The notes: generated from the letters alone by a model not told the origin. Shown: positions 7,636 through 15,765, counted from the stretch's first letter. The stretch is DNA of 64,000 nt from an uncultured Dorea sp. (GCA_910585725.1 CAJUFA010000013.1:1-64000), one strand, 5' to 3'. A program made the numbers and translations.

Positions 7636-9138
7636 ATGTCAAAGTATGTAATGGCCTTGGATGCAGGGACGACGAGCAACAGATGTATTCTGTTTGACAA
7701 GAAAGGGAAGATGTGCAGTGTCGCGCAGCGGGAATTTCGTCAGTATTTCCCGAAACCCGGCTGGGTAGAGCATGATGCGGATGAGATCTGGGCAAGCCAG
7801 ATGGGAGTCGCGGTGGAAGCGATGAACATGATCGGAGCGACGGCGGACGATATCGCGGCGATTGGAATTACGAACCAGAGAGAGACGGCGATAGTATGGG
7901 ATAAGGATACGGGGGAACCGATCTACCATGCTATTGTATGGCAGTGTAGAAGGACTTCTGAGTATTGCGATTCTCTGAAAGCGAAAGGTCTGACGGAGAA
8001 GTATCGGGAGAAGACGGGACTCGTGATCGACGCATATTTTGCAGGGACGAAGGTGAAATGGATTCTGGATCACGTGCAGGGGGCGAGGGAACGCGCCGAA
8101 CGGGGAGAACTTTTATTCGGAACGGTGGAAACATGGCTGATTTGGAAACTTACGAAAGGCGCCGTTCATGTGACGGACTACTCCAACGCGTCCCGGACGA
8201 TGCTTTTTAACATCAATACTTTGGAATGGGACGATGAGATCTTAGAGGAACTGGATATTCCGAAGTGCATGCTTCCGGAACCGAAGCCTTCAAGCTGTAT
8301 CTATGGCAAGGCGGATTCTTCTTACCTGGGGGGCGAGATTCCTATCGCGGGAGCGGCAGGGGATCAGCAGGCGGCATTATTCGGACAGACATGTTTTAAG
8401 GCGGGAGATGCGAAAAATACATATGGAACAGGCTGCTTCCTGCTGATGAATACGGGGAAGAAGCCGGTATTTTCTAAGAACGGCCTGGTTACGACGATTG
8501 CATGGGGGCTTGACGGAGAGGTTAATTACGCGCTGGAGGGTTCCATATTTGTAGCGGGAGCCGCCGTTCAGTGGCTGCGGGACGAGATGCGCCTGATAGA
8601 CTCGGCTATGGATTCCGAATATATGGCGAAGAAGGAGAAGGATACCAACGGATGTTATGTGGTGCCTGCATTTACGGGGCTTGGAGCGCCGCATTGGGAT
8701 CAATATGCAAGGGGAACGATCGTGGGGATCACGAGAGGCGTGAATAAGTATCACATCATCCGAGCGACTCTGGAATCTCTTGCTTATCAGGTCAACGACG
8801 TGCTGACGGCGATGAAAGCAGATTCCGGAATCTCCATGGAGGCGTTAAAAGTGGACGGCGGCGCCAGCGCCAATGATTTCCTGATGCAGACCCAGGCGGA
8901 TATTATCAATGCTCCGGTGCAGCGTCCCCGGTGCGTGGAGACGACCGCTATGGGAGCCGCGTATCTGGCAGGGCTGGCTGTGGGATACTGGAAGAACAAA
9001 GAGGATGTGCTTAAGAATTGGGCGATTGACAGAACTTTTGAGCCGGAGATCCCGGAGGAAGAACGGAACAAGAAGATTAAGGGATGGAATAAGGCGGTAA
9101 AATACGCCTATGGATGGGCGAAGGAAGAACAGGAATAG
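7636..9138 (+). CDS. glpK: Glycerol kinase
   Basis: Phosphorylates glycerol to glycerol 3-phosphate with ATP. The start at 7636 is fixed by AAGGAGGAG at 7618-7626 and by the typical N-terminus MSKYVMALDAGTTSNRC; the frame stays open back to 7510, but that part is not family-like. The 500-residue length is standard for the FGGY kinase family. Recognisable are the ATP-site DAGTTS, the glycerol-site GITNQRET, the GAAGDQQAALFGQ segment and the C-terminal KVDGGASANDFLMQ loop. It sits after its antiterminator glpP and before oxidoreductases that act on its product. No glpF is in the window. Confidence 0.97.
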   Translation: MSKYVMALDAGTTSNRCILFDKKGKMCSVAQREFRQYFPKPGWVEHDADEIWASQMGVAVEAMNMIGATADDIAAIGITNQRETAIVWDKDTGEPIYHAIVWQCRRTSEYCDSLKAKGLTEKYREKTGLVIDAYFAGTKVKWILDHVQGARERAERGELLFGTVETWLIWKLTKGAVHVTDYSNASRTMLFNINTLEWDDEILEELDIPKCMLPEPKPSSCIYGKADSSYLGGEIPIAGAAGDQQAALFGQTCFKAGDAKNTYGTGCFLLMNTGKKPVFSKNGLVTTIAWGLDGEVNYALEGSIFVAGAAVQWLRDEMRLIDSAMDSEYMAKKEKDTNGCYVVPAFTGLGAPHWDQYARGTIVGITRGVNKYHIIRATLESLAYQVNDVLTAMKADSGISMEALKVDGGASANDFLMQTQADIINAPVQRPRCVETTAMGAAYLAGLAVGYWKNKEDVLKNWAIDRTFEPEIPEEERNKKIKGWNKAVKYAYGWAKEEQE

Positions 9139-9157
9139 AATAGAGAATTGCGCGAGA

Positions 9158-9215
9158 GAAGAGCCAGGCAATGACCGCATTGAAAAAGATGCGTCTGTTT
9201 GCCGGGCTCTTTTTT
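9158..9215 (+). terminator. Terminator after glpK
   Basis: AAGAGCCaGGCAA pairs with TTGCCgGGCTCTT across a 28-base loop and ends in a T run, separating glpK from the flavoprotein unit. Confidence 0.75.
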
Positions 9216-9251
9216 GCTCGTATAGGAAATATTGGGTTATTCAGCGTAGGT

Positions 9252-9281
9252 TTGCCGACGCGTGGATATCGTTAGTATAAA
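9252..9281 (+). promoter_or_regulatory. Candidate promoter of the GlpA-like unit
   Basis: TTGCCG (9252-9257), an 18-base spacer and TATAAA (9276-9281), 34 bases before the start codon. Confidence 0.5.
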
Positions 9282-9315
9282 GTAAATTCCGGAAGGAAGA
9301 AGGAGATAAGAAGAT

Positions 9316-10758
9316 ATGTATGATTATGATGTGGTGATTATAGGCGGAGGAGTATCGGGGTGCGCTGCGGCGAGGGAGCTTTCTCGTTATCAGGTGAATG
9401 TGTGTGTATTTGAAAAGGAAGAGGATGTATGCTGCGGGACTTCCAAGGCGAACAGCGGAATCGTTCATGCCGGATATGACGCGCCGGAAGGTTCCCTAAA
9501 GGCTGAGATGAACCTGCAGGGCAACGAGATGATGGGGACATTGGCGGAAGAGCTTGATATTCCGTTTAAGCGCAACGGTTCTCTGGTTCTGTGTCTGAAT
9601 CCGCAGGATATGCCGAGGCTTGAGGAACTATACAGTCGGGGAATTGCAAACGGAGTGAAGGGACTTCAGATTCTGAGCCGGGAAGAGGTATTGGAAAAGG
9701 AGCCGAACATCGCGGACGGAGTCTTTGCGGCTTTGTATGCGCCGACGGCGGGGATTGTATGTCCCTTTGAGTTAAATATTGCGTTGGCTGAGAATGCGAA
9801 TGTGAACGGTGTAGAGTTTCGTTTCCAGACCGAAGTACAGGAGATCCGAAAGCTGGAAGAAGGATATGAACTTATCACGAATCAGGGCGGATTTAGAACC
9901 AGGTATGTAGTGAATGCGGCGGGAGTGTATGCAGACCGGTTCCATAACATGGTCAGTGCAGATAAGATCCACATTACCGCGAGAAGAGGAGACTATTGTC
10001 TGCTGGATAAAAGCGCCGGGAACCACGTGAAGAGCACGATATTCACATTACCGGGAGAGTTTGGAAAAGGAGTTCTTGTAGCGCCGACATCACACGGCAA
10101 TCTGATTCTGGGTCCAACAGCGATAGATATCGAAGATAAGGAAGGAACGAATACCACCGGAGAAGGACTCGACCAGGTATTGGGAAAGGTGGGTATGAGT
10201 GTAAAGAATATCCCGGTGAGGCAGGTGATCACGTCGTTCGCGGGACTGCGTGCACATGAAGACGGAGATAGATTTATTATAGAGGAAGTAAGAGGCGCCA
10301 AAGGATTTATCGACTGCGCGGGCATCGAATCCCCGGGGCTTACCAGCTGTCCGGCCATAGGAGCGCGGATCGCAGGTATGTTAAAGGAACGTATGGGATT
10401 GGAAGAGAAGAAAGATTTTGTGGCGGTGAGGAAAGGGATCCTGAAACCGGAAACTCTCGGAAAAGAGGAACGTGTCGCGTTGATACGGGAGAATCCGGCA
10501 TATGGGAACATCATCTGCCGTTGTGAGATGATTACGGAGGGTGAGATTATAGACGCCATTCACAGACCTCTCGGAGCAAAATCCCTGGACGGAGTAAAAC
10601 GGAGGACAAGAGCTGGAATGGGGCGCTGTCAGTCTGGTTTCTGTTCGCCGAGGACGATGGAGATTCTGGCAAGGGAGCGGCACATGGATATCCGTGAGGT
10701 CACAAAATCAGGCGGGAATTCTCGGATCGTCGTCGGAACAAATAAGGATGCATTATAG
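9316..10758 (+). CDS. GlpA-like FAD-dependent glycerol-3-phosphate dehydrogenase with BFD-like Fe-S tail
   Basis: Probably oxidises glycerol 3-phosphate to dihydroxyacetone phosphate. The 480-residue protein starts with a dinucleotide-binding fold (VVIIGGGVSGCAAARELS), followed by GTSKANSGIVHAGYD, the FAD-contact region typical of DAO-family glycerol-3-phosphate dehydrogenases. The C-terminal quarter carries CRC about 35 residues before GRCQSGFC, a BFD-like [2Fe-2S]-binding domain as in GlpA. Next come a second flavoprotein and a DUF1667 protein, a trio that recurs in Firmicutes in place of glpABC. No transmembrane segment is seen. The related hydroxy-acid oxidases (L-2-hydroxyglutarate type) are the main alternative, but the glpK neighbourhood favours glycerol 3-phosphate. 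Confidence 0.85.
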   Translation: MYDYDVVIIGGGVSGCAAARELSRYQVNVCVFEKEEDVCCGTSKANSGIVHAGYDAPEGSLKAEMNLQGNEMMGTLAEELDIPFKRNGSLVLCLNPQDMPRLEELYSRGIANGVKGLQILSREEVLEKEPNIADGVFAALYAPTAGIVCPFELNIALAENANVNGVEFRFQTEVQEIRKLEEGYELITNQGGFRTRYVVNAAGVYADRFHNMVSADKIHITARRGDYCLLDKSAGNHVKSTIFTLPGEFGKGVLVAPTSHGNLILGPTAIDIEDKEGTNTTGEGLDQVLGKVGMSVKNIPVRQVITSFAGLRAHEDGDRFIIEEVRGAKGFIDCAGIESPGLTSCPAIGARIAGMLKERMGLEEKKDFVAVRKGILKPETLGKEERVALIRENPAYGNIICRCEMITEGEIIDAIHRPLGAKSLDGVKRRTRAGMGRCQSGFCSPRTMEILARERHMDIREVTKSGGNSRIVVGTNKDAL

Positions 10759-10780
10759 AGTTAAGGGATATAAAAATATC

Positions 10781-10884
10781 TAAGATAAATATACAGGATA
10801 TCAGATAAACATATAGGATATCAGATAAATATATAAGATATCAGATAAATATATAAGATATCAGATAAATATATAAGATATCAG
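10781..10884 (+). repeat. 20-bp tandem repeat array, about five copies
   Basis: Units begin at 10781, 10801, 10821, 10841 and 10861, with 4 further bases. The last three are identical (TCAGATAAATATATAAGATA); the first two differ at a few bases. The array is extremely AT-rich and each junction contains GATATC or close to it. It fills much of the 206-base gap between the two flavoprotein genes. Confidence 0.95.
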
Positions 10885-10964
10885 AGACAGGAAAGATTTT
10901 AATCGGCAGGAAAAACAGACAGCCGGTAAATAAATAGTATTGAACAGAGGATGGAGACGGCATT

Positions 10965-12236
10965 ATGGAGAATTATGATATTGTAATTATAGGAGGAGGC
11001 CCGGCGGGCCTTGCAGCGGCGGTTTCGGCGAGAGAGCAGGGAATTGACCGGATATTGATACTGGAGCGGGACAAAGAACTTGGAGGAATTTTGAATCAGT
11101 GTATACACAATGGGTTCGGACTGCACACATTTAAGGAGGAATTGACCGGTCCCGAATATGCCGGCAGGTTCATCGCTCAGGTTGAAGGGCATAATATCGA
11201 GTATAAGTTAAATACGATGGTTATGGATATCAGTCGGGATAAAGTGGTGACCGCCATGAACCGGGAGGAAGGATTGTTCGAGATTCAGGCAAAGACGGTG
11301 ATTCTTGCCATGGGATGCAGGGAACGGGCGAGAGGGGCGCTGAATATACCGGGATATCGTCCGGCAGGAATTTTCTCGGCGGGAACCGCTCAGAGACTGG
11401 TGAATATGGAAGGATATATGCCGGGAAGAGAGGTAGTGATCCTGGGCTCCGGCGATATCGGGCTGATCATGGCCAGGCGAATGACGCTGGAGGGAGCACG
11501 AGTGAAGGTCGTGGCGGAACTTATGCCGTATTCCGGAGGTCTTAAACGTAATATCGTCCAATGTCTGGATGATTATGGAATCCCGCTGAAACTCAGCCAT
11601 ACAGTAGTTGATATCAAGGGAAAGGAACGGCTTGAAGGGGTTACCCTCGCCGAGGTTGACAGTAGGGGAAAACCGATTTCCGGTACGGAAGAATTTTATT
11701 CCTGCGATACACTGCTGTTATCTGTGGGACTGATTCCTGAGAACGAGCTGTCGGGAGGTATGGGAGTAGAGCTGAATCCGATAACTTCGGGACCGAGGGT
11801 AAACGAGAGTCTTGAGACGAATATAGAAGGCGTATTCGCATGCGGAAATGTACTTCATGTTCACGACCTTGTGGATTTTGTATCAGAAGAGGCGAAAGCC
11901 GCGGGGAGGAATGCGGCGGTATATGTCCAGAACAGTTGTCCGCAGCATACGGATGGAGCAAAGTGTGTTTCCCTAAAGGCAGAATCCGGAGTGCGCTATA
12001 CTGTTCCGGAAAAGATCTGTCCGGAGCGTATGGATGATCAATTAAAAGTACGTTTCCGCGTAGGAAACGTATACAAGAACTGCTATATCAGCGTGTACTT
12101 TGACGATAAGAGGATCATCCATAAGAAAAAGGCGGTTGTTGCGCCGGGAGAGATGGAAGAGGTTGTACTTACGAAAAAGCAGCTTCTGGAAGACTTGGCG
12201 CTTCAGACGGTTATTGTAAAGCTAGAGGAGGCATAG
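10965..12236 (+). CDS. NAD/FAD-dependent oxidoreductase, GlpB-like partner
   Basis: A 423-residue flavoprotein of the pyridine-nucleotide-disulfide oxidoreductase type. The FAD motif is IVIIGGGPAGLAAAVSARE; a second Rossmann motif VVILGSGDIGLIMARRM marks NAD(P) binding near residue 158; and ETNIEGVFACGNVLHVHD is the second FAD contact. There is no CxxxxC redox disulfide, so it is not a lipoamide-type enzyme. Cysteines in LNQCIHNGFG and the C-terminal third differ from thioredoxin reductase. It probably passes electrons from the GlpA-like subunit to an acceptor. The DUF1667 gene starts 5 bases after the stop, so these two are co-translated. Confidence 0.85.
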   Translation: MENYDIVIIGGGPAGLAAAVSAREQGIDRILILERDKELGGILNQCIHNGFGLHTFKEELTGPEYAGRFIAQVEGHNIEYKLNTMVMDISRDKVVTAMNREEGLFEIQAKTVILAMGCRERARGALNIPGYRPAGIFSAGTAQRLVNMEGYMPGREVVILGSGDIGLIMARRMTLEGARVKVVAELMPYSGGLKRNIVQCLDDYGIPLKLSHTVVDIKGKERLEGVTLAEVDSRGKPISGTEEFYSCDTLLLSVGLIPENELSGGMGVELNPITSGPRVNESLETNIEGVFACGNVLHVHDLVDFVSEEAKAAGRNAAVYVQNSCPQHTDGAKCVSLKAESGVRYTVPEKICPERMDDQLKVRFRVGNVYKNCYISVYFDDKRIIHKKKAVVAPGEMEEVVLTKKQLLEDLALQTVIVKLEEA

Positions 12237-12241
12237 AGAGA

Positions 12242-12607
12242 ATGGAAGAGAAGAAGTTAATATGTATTAATTGTCCCTTAGGATGCGCGCTTACGGTCGC
12301 CATGCGGGGGAATGAGATCGAATCCGTGGAAGGGAATACCTGCAGGCGGGGAGAGATATATGCCAGAAAGGAACTGACGAATCCGACCCGGATCGTGACG
12401 TCTACGGTACGGGTGTGCAAAGGATGCGACCATATGGTCTCGGTGAAGACGAAGGAGGATGTTCCTAAGGAAAAGGTATTGGATTGTGTAAGGGTTCTGA
12501 AGGAAGTTACCGTCGAAGCGCCGGTTCGTATCGGGGATGTTATAGTAGAAGACGTGGCGGGGACGGGAGTAAGTATCGTAGCGACAAAAGATGTGAGAAG
12601 GGCGTAA
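12242..12607 (+). CDS. DUF1667 family protein
   Basis: A 121-residue protein with N-terminal CINCPLGC and GNTCRRGE, then VRVCKGCDHMVSVKT. Four N-terminal cysteines in CxxCxxxC...C spacing suggest an iron-sulfur site, and a CKGC pair follows. This small family is normally found next to a GlpA-like and a GlpB-like flavoprotein, exactly as here, so it is probably the third subunit of that complex. The biochemical role is not established. The N-terminal pattern is shared with the 55-residue protein at 222. Confidence 0.88.
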   Translation: MEEKKLICINCPLGCALTVAMRGNEIESVEGNTCRRGEIYARKELTNPTRIVTSTVRVCKGCDHMVSVKTKEDVPKEKVLDCVRVLKEVTVEAPVRIGDVIVEDVAGTGVSIVATKDVRRA

Positions 12608-12625
12608 AAGACGCCTTAAAAGGAA

Positions 12626-12681
12626 GGATGCCGGGTCACCGCTTTCGCGGCGCCCGGCATGTATTATAAAAAAGTTTATTC
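12626..12681 (+). repeat. 56-bp dispersed repeat, copy 1, with GC-rich hairpin
   Basis: Contains ATGCCGGG...CCCGGCAT (12628-12660) forming a strong stem, then GTATTAT and an A-rich stretch. A near-identical copy lies at 15531-15586. Placed just after the DUF1667 stop, it probably acts as a transcription terminator, although the T run is poor. Confidence 0.85.
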
Positions 12682-12920
12682 AGGGAACATTGGTTTAGAA
12701 GGGCATAAAACAGCGCGTTTCAGGCGCTTTCGGAGATTTTGAGTTTATTTAGACAACTTTTGAGGTTTGATGAATAATTGCATCCAAAATTATAGTGTGA
12801 TTTTATGAAAAAAGAAAAGGTAGAGATCGTATTTAATACCGGAGGGTTGAAAGGAGCTGAGGATTATGCATTACAGGAAATTGATGAGATGAAAAAATAT
12901 CCTGCAGAATAGATTCACCA

Positions 12921-12949
12921 TTGACAAATTATCGCAAGGCATCTATACT
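12921..12949 (+). promoter_or_regulatory. Strong promoter of the leader ORF/rtcB unit
   Basis: Perfect TTGACA (12921-12926), a 17-base spacer and TATACT (12944-12949). It is the best consensus promoter in the window and lies 48 bases before the 38-codon leader ORF. Confidence 0.85.
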
Positions 12950-12997
12950 TAGTTTTGTAACTGAAAATCATTTATTCACACTGAAAGGAGGACAATC

Positions 12998-13114
12998 ATG
13001 AGACGTTTAGATCAATCAACAAATAAGATTACTGCAATGTTTACAGAGAGCGGATTGTCCGTAATTCAGTTTTTGACATACAAAGGCTGTCAAGTCTACG
13101 GTTATGCCGTCTGA
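12998..13114 (+). CDS. 38-residue leader ORF upstream of rtcB
   Basis: Starts with ATG after AAAGGAGG at 12984-12991, an excellent ribosome site, and is driven by the consensus promoter at 12921. The product begins MRRLDQSTNKITAMFTE and ends TYKGCQVYGYAV; it matches no family I know. It is followed by two hairpins ending in T runs before rtcB. The layout (strong promoter, short well-translated ORF, terminator, then the structural genes) is that of an attenuator leader peptide. It could instead be a genuine micropeptide, or the 5' remnant of a lost gene. Expression is well supported by the sequence; function is not known. Confidence 0.6.
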   Translation: MRRLDQSTNKITAMFTESGLSVIQFLTYKGCQVYGYAV

Positions 13115-13173
13115 CGGCGGATTCTGACACGTATTTTCTATATCCATATATAGAGGTTATTCAGACAATTCCG

Positions 13174-13201
13174 CATCTCTGAGTTTCAGAGGTGTTTTTT
13201 T
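13174..13201 (+). terminator. Terminator/attenuator between leader ORF and rtcB
   Basis: CATCTCTGA pairs with TCAGAGGTG (9 bp, one wobble, 3-base loop) and is followed by seven Ts. It starts 59 bases after the leader ORF stop and ends 89 bases before rtcB. Confidence 0.8.
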
Positions 13202-13217
13202 GCTTTAGCATGCGTAG

Positions 13218-13256
13218 GAGAGGCTGCCAGCAGTAGACTCTCAAGTTTGTTTTTTT
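13218..13256 (+). promoter_or_regulatory. Second hairpin plus T run before rtcB
   Basis: GAGAG (13218-13222) pairs with CTCTC (13238-13242), with an inner CTGC/GCAG stem; a T run follows at 13250-13256 after a short gap. It is weaker than the first terminator and may be a second attenuator or part of an alternative fold. Confidence 0.4.
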
Positions 13257-13290
13257 GCAGAGAAGCGCCGAAAAGGAGAGAAAGGATTAT

Positions 13291-14400
13291 ATGAAAACCG
13301 TAAATGGAGTCTATACTTCAGCAAAAATATTCACAAATACAATCGAAGAGTACGCGTTGGCCCAAATACAGATGCTTTGCGACAATGAGGCGTTTAAAGA
13401 CTGCACAATACGAATTATGCCGGACGTTCATCCTGGAAAGGTGGGGACGGTTGGATTCACCTCTACGATAGGAAAGAGAGTGCTTCCTAATGTCGTTGGA
13501 ATTGATGTGGGCTGCGGTGTGACACTGGCAAAATTGAAACAGAAAAAGACAGAGTTTGGGAAGCTTGACAAGGTCGTCAGGGAGAATGTGCCTTGTGGTT
13601 TTGGCGCGCGTAAAAAGCCGCACAGGTTTATTCAGGATTTTGATTTTCTGCAGTTAAACTGTGTGGAACATGTAAATGTAGAAAAGGCAGATTTAAGTCT
13701 TGGCACGCTTGGCGGGGGAAATCATTTTCTCGAATTGGATCAGGACGAAGAAGGGAATCTTTATGCGGTCGTACATTCTGGGAGCCGGAGACTGGGAAAA
13801 GAAGTGACGGAGTATTATCTGACAGAAGGACAGAGGGAATTAAAGAAAAGAGGTATTTCTGTTCCGTATGAAATGACATATCTGGAAGGTACGCTGATGG
13901 AAGAATATCTGCAGGATATGCAGGCAGTGCAGGAATTTGCCGGGCTGAACAGACACGCCATATTAGATGAACTGGCAAAAGGAATGAAATGGAAGATACA
14001 GGAGCGGACAGAGTGTGTGCATAACTATATTGATGCTTCAGGAGATGACATGATTTTGCGGAAAGGCGCTATCTCCGCAAAGGAGGGGGAGTCTGTGATC
14101 ATTCCGATCAATATGCGTGACGGGATTCTTCTCGGCGTTGGAAAAGGAAATGCAGATTGGAATTATTCCGCGCCTCATGGAGCGGGACGGAAAATGAAAC
14201 GGGAAGATGTAAAGGCAAGGTTTACCGTATCTCAGTTTAAGGCGGAAATGAACGGAATTTACAGCTCCTGTATTGGAAAGAGCACGTTAGATGAAGCTCC
14301 GTTTGCATATCGGAATCTGAAGGAAATAGAGGGACAGATCAGCGATACGGTGGAGATCAGGAAAAGAATAAAACCAGTTTATAATTTTAAGGCAGAATGA
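13291..14400 (+). CDS. rtcB: RNA ligase RtcB, short PrfH-associated type
   Basis: Joins RNA ends bearing 2',3'-cyclic phosphate or 3'-phosphate to 5'-OH, using GTP and Mn2+. ATG 13291 is chosen because AAAGGAGAG lies upstream at 13272-13280; the open frame reaches 13255 without another good start. The 369-residue product carries IMPDVHPGKVGTVGFT, the metal-site DVGCGV, LGGGNHFLE, VVHSGSRRLG and HGAGRKMKRED, whose His is the guanylylated catalytic residue. It is shorter than tRNA-splicing RtcB (about 400-480 residues), as expected of the subgroup paired with PrfH. prfH begins 14 bases downstream. Known work on the RtcB-PrfH pair supports repair of 16S rRNA cleaved at the decoding centre. Confidence 0.93.
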   Translation: MKTVNGVYTSAKIFTNTIEEYALAQIQMLCDNEAFKDCTIRIMPDVHPGKVGTVGFTSTIGKRVLPNVVGIDVGCGVTLAKLKQKKTEFGKLDKVVRENVPCGFGARKKPHRFIQDFDFLQLNCVEHVNVEKADLSLGTLGGGNHFLELDQDEEGNLYAVVHSGSRRLGKEVTEYYLTEGQRELKKRGISVPYEMTYLEGTLMEEYLQDMQAVQEFAGLNRHAILDELAKGMKWKIQERTECVHNYIDASGDDMILRKGAISAKEGESVIIPINMRDGILLGVGKGNADWNYSAPHGAGRKMKREDVKARFTVSQFKAEMNGIYSSCIGKSTLDEAPFAYRNLKEIEGQISDTVEIRKRIKPVYNFKAE

Positions 14401-14414
14401 GAGAGAAATAGATT

Positions 14415-15092
14415 ATGATAATACAGTTAAGTTCAGGACAAGGACCGGCAGAGTGCGAGCTGGCGGTGAAGAAGTTATATGATTCCTTGAAAAAGGAATT
14501 TCCGGATATTGAAATAATATCCAGCCGTAAGGCAAAGAGAACGGAAGGCTGTACTTCCATTCTCTTTCAGACGGAACAGGATTTATCCGGATTGGAGGGA
14601 AGTATCCAGTGGGTTTGCAGAAGTCCTTACAGACCAGCTCATAAAAGAAAGAACTGGTTTGTAGATGTTAGTTGCCTAAGCATGCAGAGGAAGCTGCCAT
14701 TGGCAGATTCCATAGGTGTAATACCGAAGGCAGAAATTGCACGAAAGGGTAACTCTATGCCAGGGGGCGGGGACAGGAAAATTTATAAGGAAAATGAAAT
14801 CTATTTTGAGCGGTTCCATTGCGGCGGTAAGGGAGGGCAGAATGTGAATAAGGTGGAGACAGGCGTAAGGCTGAAACACGTTCCGACAGGAATTACTGTC
14901 ACCTCAACGTCCGAGCGAAGTCAGAATGCTAATAAAAGGGATGCATTGACTAAGCTGAATGTGATTTTGAAGCAGATGGAGCTGGAGAGAAAGAAAAAAC
15001 AGACCAATTCCGCCTGGCAGGAGCATATGAAAATTGTAAGGGGAAATCCGGTGAGAGTATATGTGGGAATGGATTTCAAACGTAAAATATAA
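14415..15092 (+). CDS. prfH: Peptide chain release factor homologue PrfH
   Basis: A 225-residue release-factor-like protein. The peptidyl-tRNA hydrolysis motif appears as GGKGGQNVNKVETG near residue 138, followed by a basic C-terminal tail (KRDALTKLN, LERKKKQ) as in class I release factors. The N-terminal part is short and lacks the PxT or SPF stop-codon recognition motif, so it should not act on normal stop codons. PrfH proteins are known to release nascent peptides from ribosomes damaged in the decoding centre so that RtcB can reseal the rRNA. It follows rtcB after 14 bases, in the same operon. Confidence 0.92.
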   Translation: MIIQLSSGQGPAECELAVKKLYDSLKKEFPDIEIISSRKAKRTEGCTSILFQTEQDLSGLEGSIQWVCRSPYRPAHKRKNWFVDVSCLSMQRKLPLADSIGVIPKAEIARKGNSMPGGGDRKIYKENEIYFERFHCGGKGGQNVNKVETGVRLKHVPTGITVTSTSERSQNANKRDALTKLNVILKQMELERKKKQTNSAWQEHMKIVRGNPVRVYVGMDFKRKI

Positions 15093-15116
15093 TAGGAAAG
15101 ACTGGAGGATAAATGA

Positions 15117-15458
15117 AAAATTAAAAAAGAAGGCTTTCCGCTGGAACAGGAATTATTTCTGTCAGATGCGTTTGAGAATCTGACGTGTGAAAATTCAGTG
15201 GAGTTAAAAGTAAAGGTTATTAATATCAATTCAGATAAGGCGCATGAGCTTTTGAGGAAGTGCGGCATATTAAGGGAATACAGTCAGTTTATAGATACAG
15301 TAAGGAAATACTCAGGAGAAGAGGATTCTATTAAGAAAGCAATCAATGACTGTATTCAACAGGGGATTTTAGCGGATTATCTGAAGCGTAAAGGCAGTGA
15401 GGTGACGAATATGTTGATAGCAGAGTATAGTTATGAGGAAGATATTCAGGTGAAATAG
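15117..15458 (+). pseudogene. C-terminal remnant of an Rpn-family (PD-(D/E)XK) nuclease
   Basis: An open frame of about 113 codons follows a TGA at 15114; no good start precedes it, only a GTG at 15198. The readable product contains LFLSDAFEN, ELKVKVININ, LLRKCGILREYSQFID, CIQQGILADYLKRKGSEV and a terminal EYSYEED. These are the C-terminal landmarks of Rpn recombination-promoting nucleases / putative transposases, which are about 280-320 residues long. The N-terminal nuclease core is absent, so this is a truncated, inactive copy. It marks the right side of the rtcB-prfH block. Confidence 0.8.
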
Positions 15459-15530
15459 TAGGGGGCTGTTGCAAAAGTGGATTGAATAAGCATCCATAAC
15501 GTCATCACTACAAATCTCTATAAAAAGGGA

Positions 15531-15586
15531 GGATGCCGGGTCACCGCTTTCGCAGCGCCCGGCATGTATTATGAAAAAGTTTATTC
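15531..15586 (+). repeat. 56-bp dispersed repeat, copy 2
   Basis: Nearly identical to 12626-12681, including the ATGCCGGG...CCCGGCAT hairpin; it differs by a G-to-A in the loop-side arm and one base in the A tract. The rest of the 374-base gap (15459-15832) holds only AT-rich sequence, a short stretch resembling an insertion-sequence end (15463-15480) and the promoter at 15766. Confidence 0.9.
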
Positions 15587-15765
15587 GAAAATAGTATGAT
15601 ACTATTAGTCAATGGTCTGATTTGCTGATCAAATGTTATGTTCTGTTTGCTTCATTTGATATATTTAGTATAAGATACACCTGTGAAGAAATAATGTAAA
15701 AGTAATGAAAGATTTTTAAAGGATAAATGAACAAAATATGAACGTAAGATTTATAAAAGTAATTG

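Noticed and set aside
10781..10884. Possible CRISPR array
   Set aside because: Units are contiguous 20-bp repeats with no unique spacers, and no cas genes are near.
12805..12912. 35-codon ORF (MKKEKVEIVFNTGGLKGAED...) before the leader promoter
   Set aside because: Good protein-like composition but no ribosome site and no promoter; possibly a relic, not called as a gene.
15459..15480. Complete insertion sequence at the Rpn remnant
   Set aside because: Only one possible terminus is seen; no transposase and no second inverted repeat.
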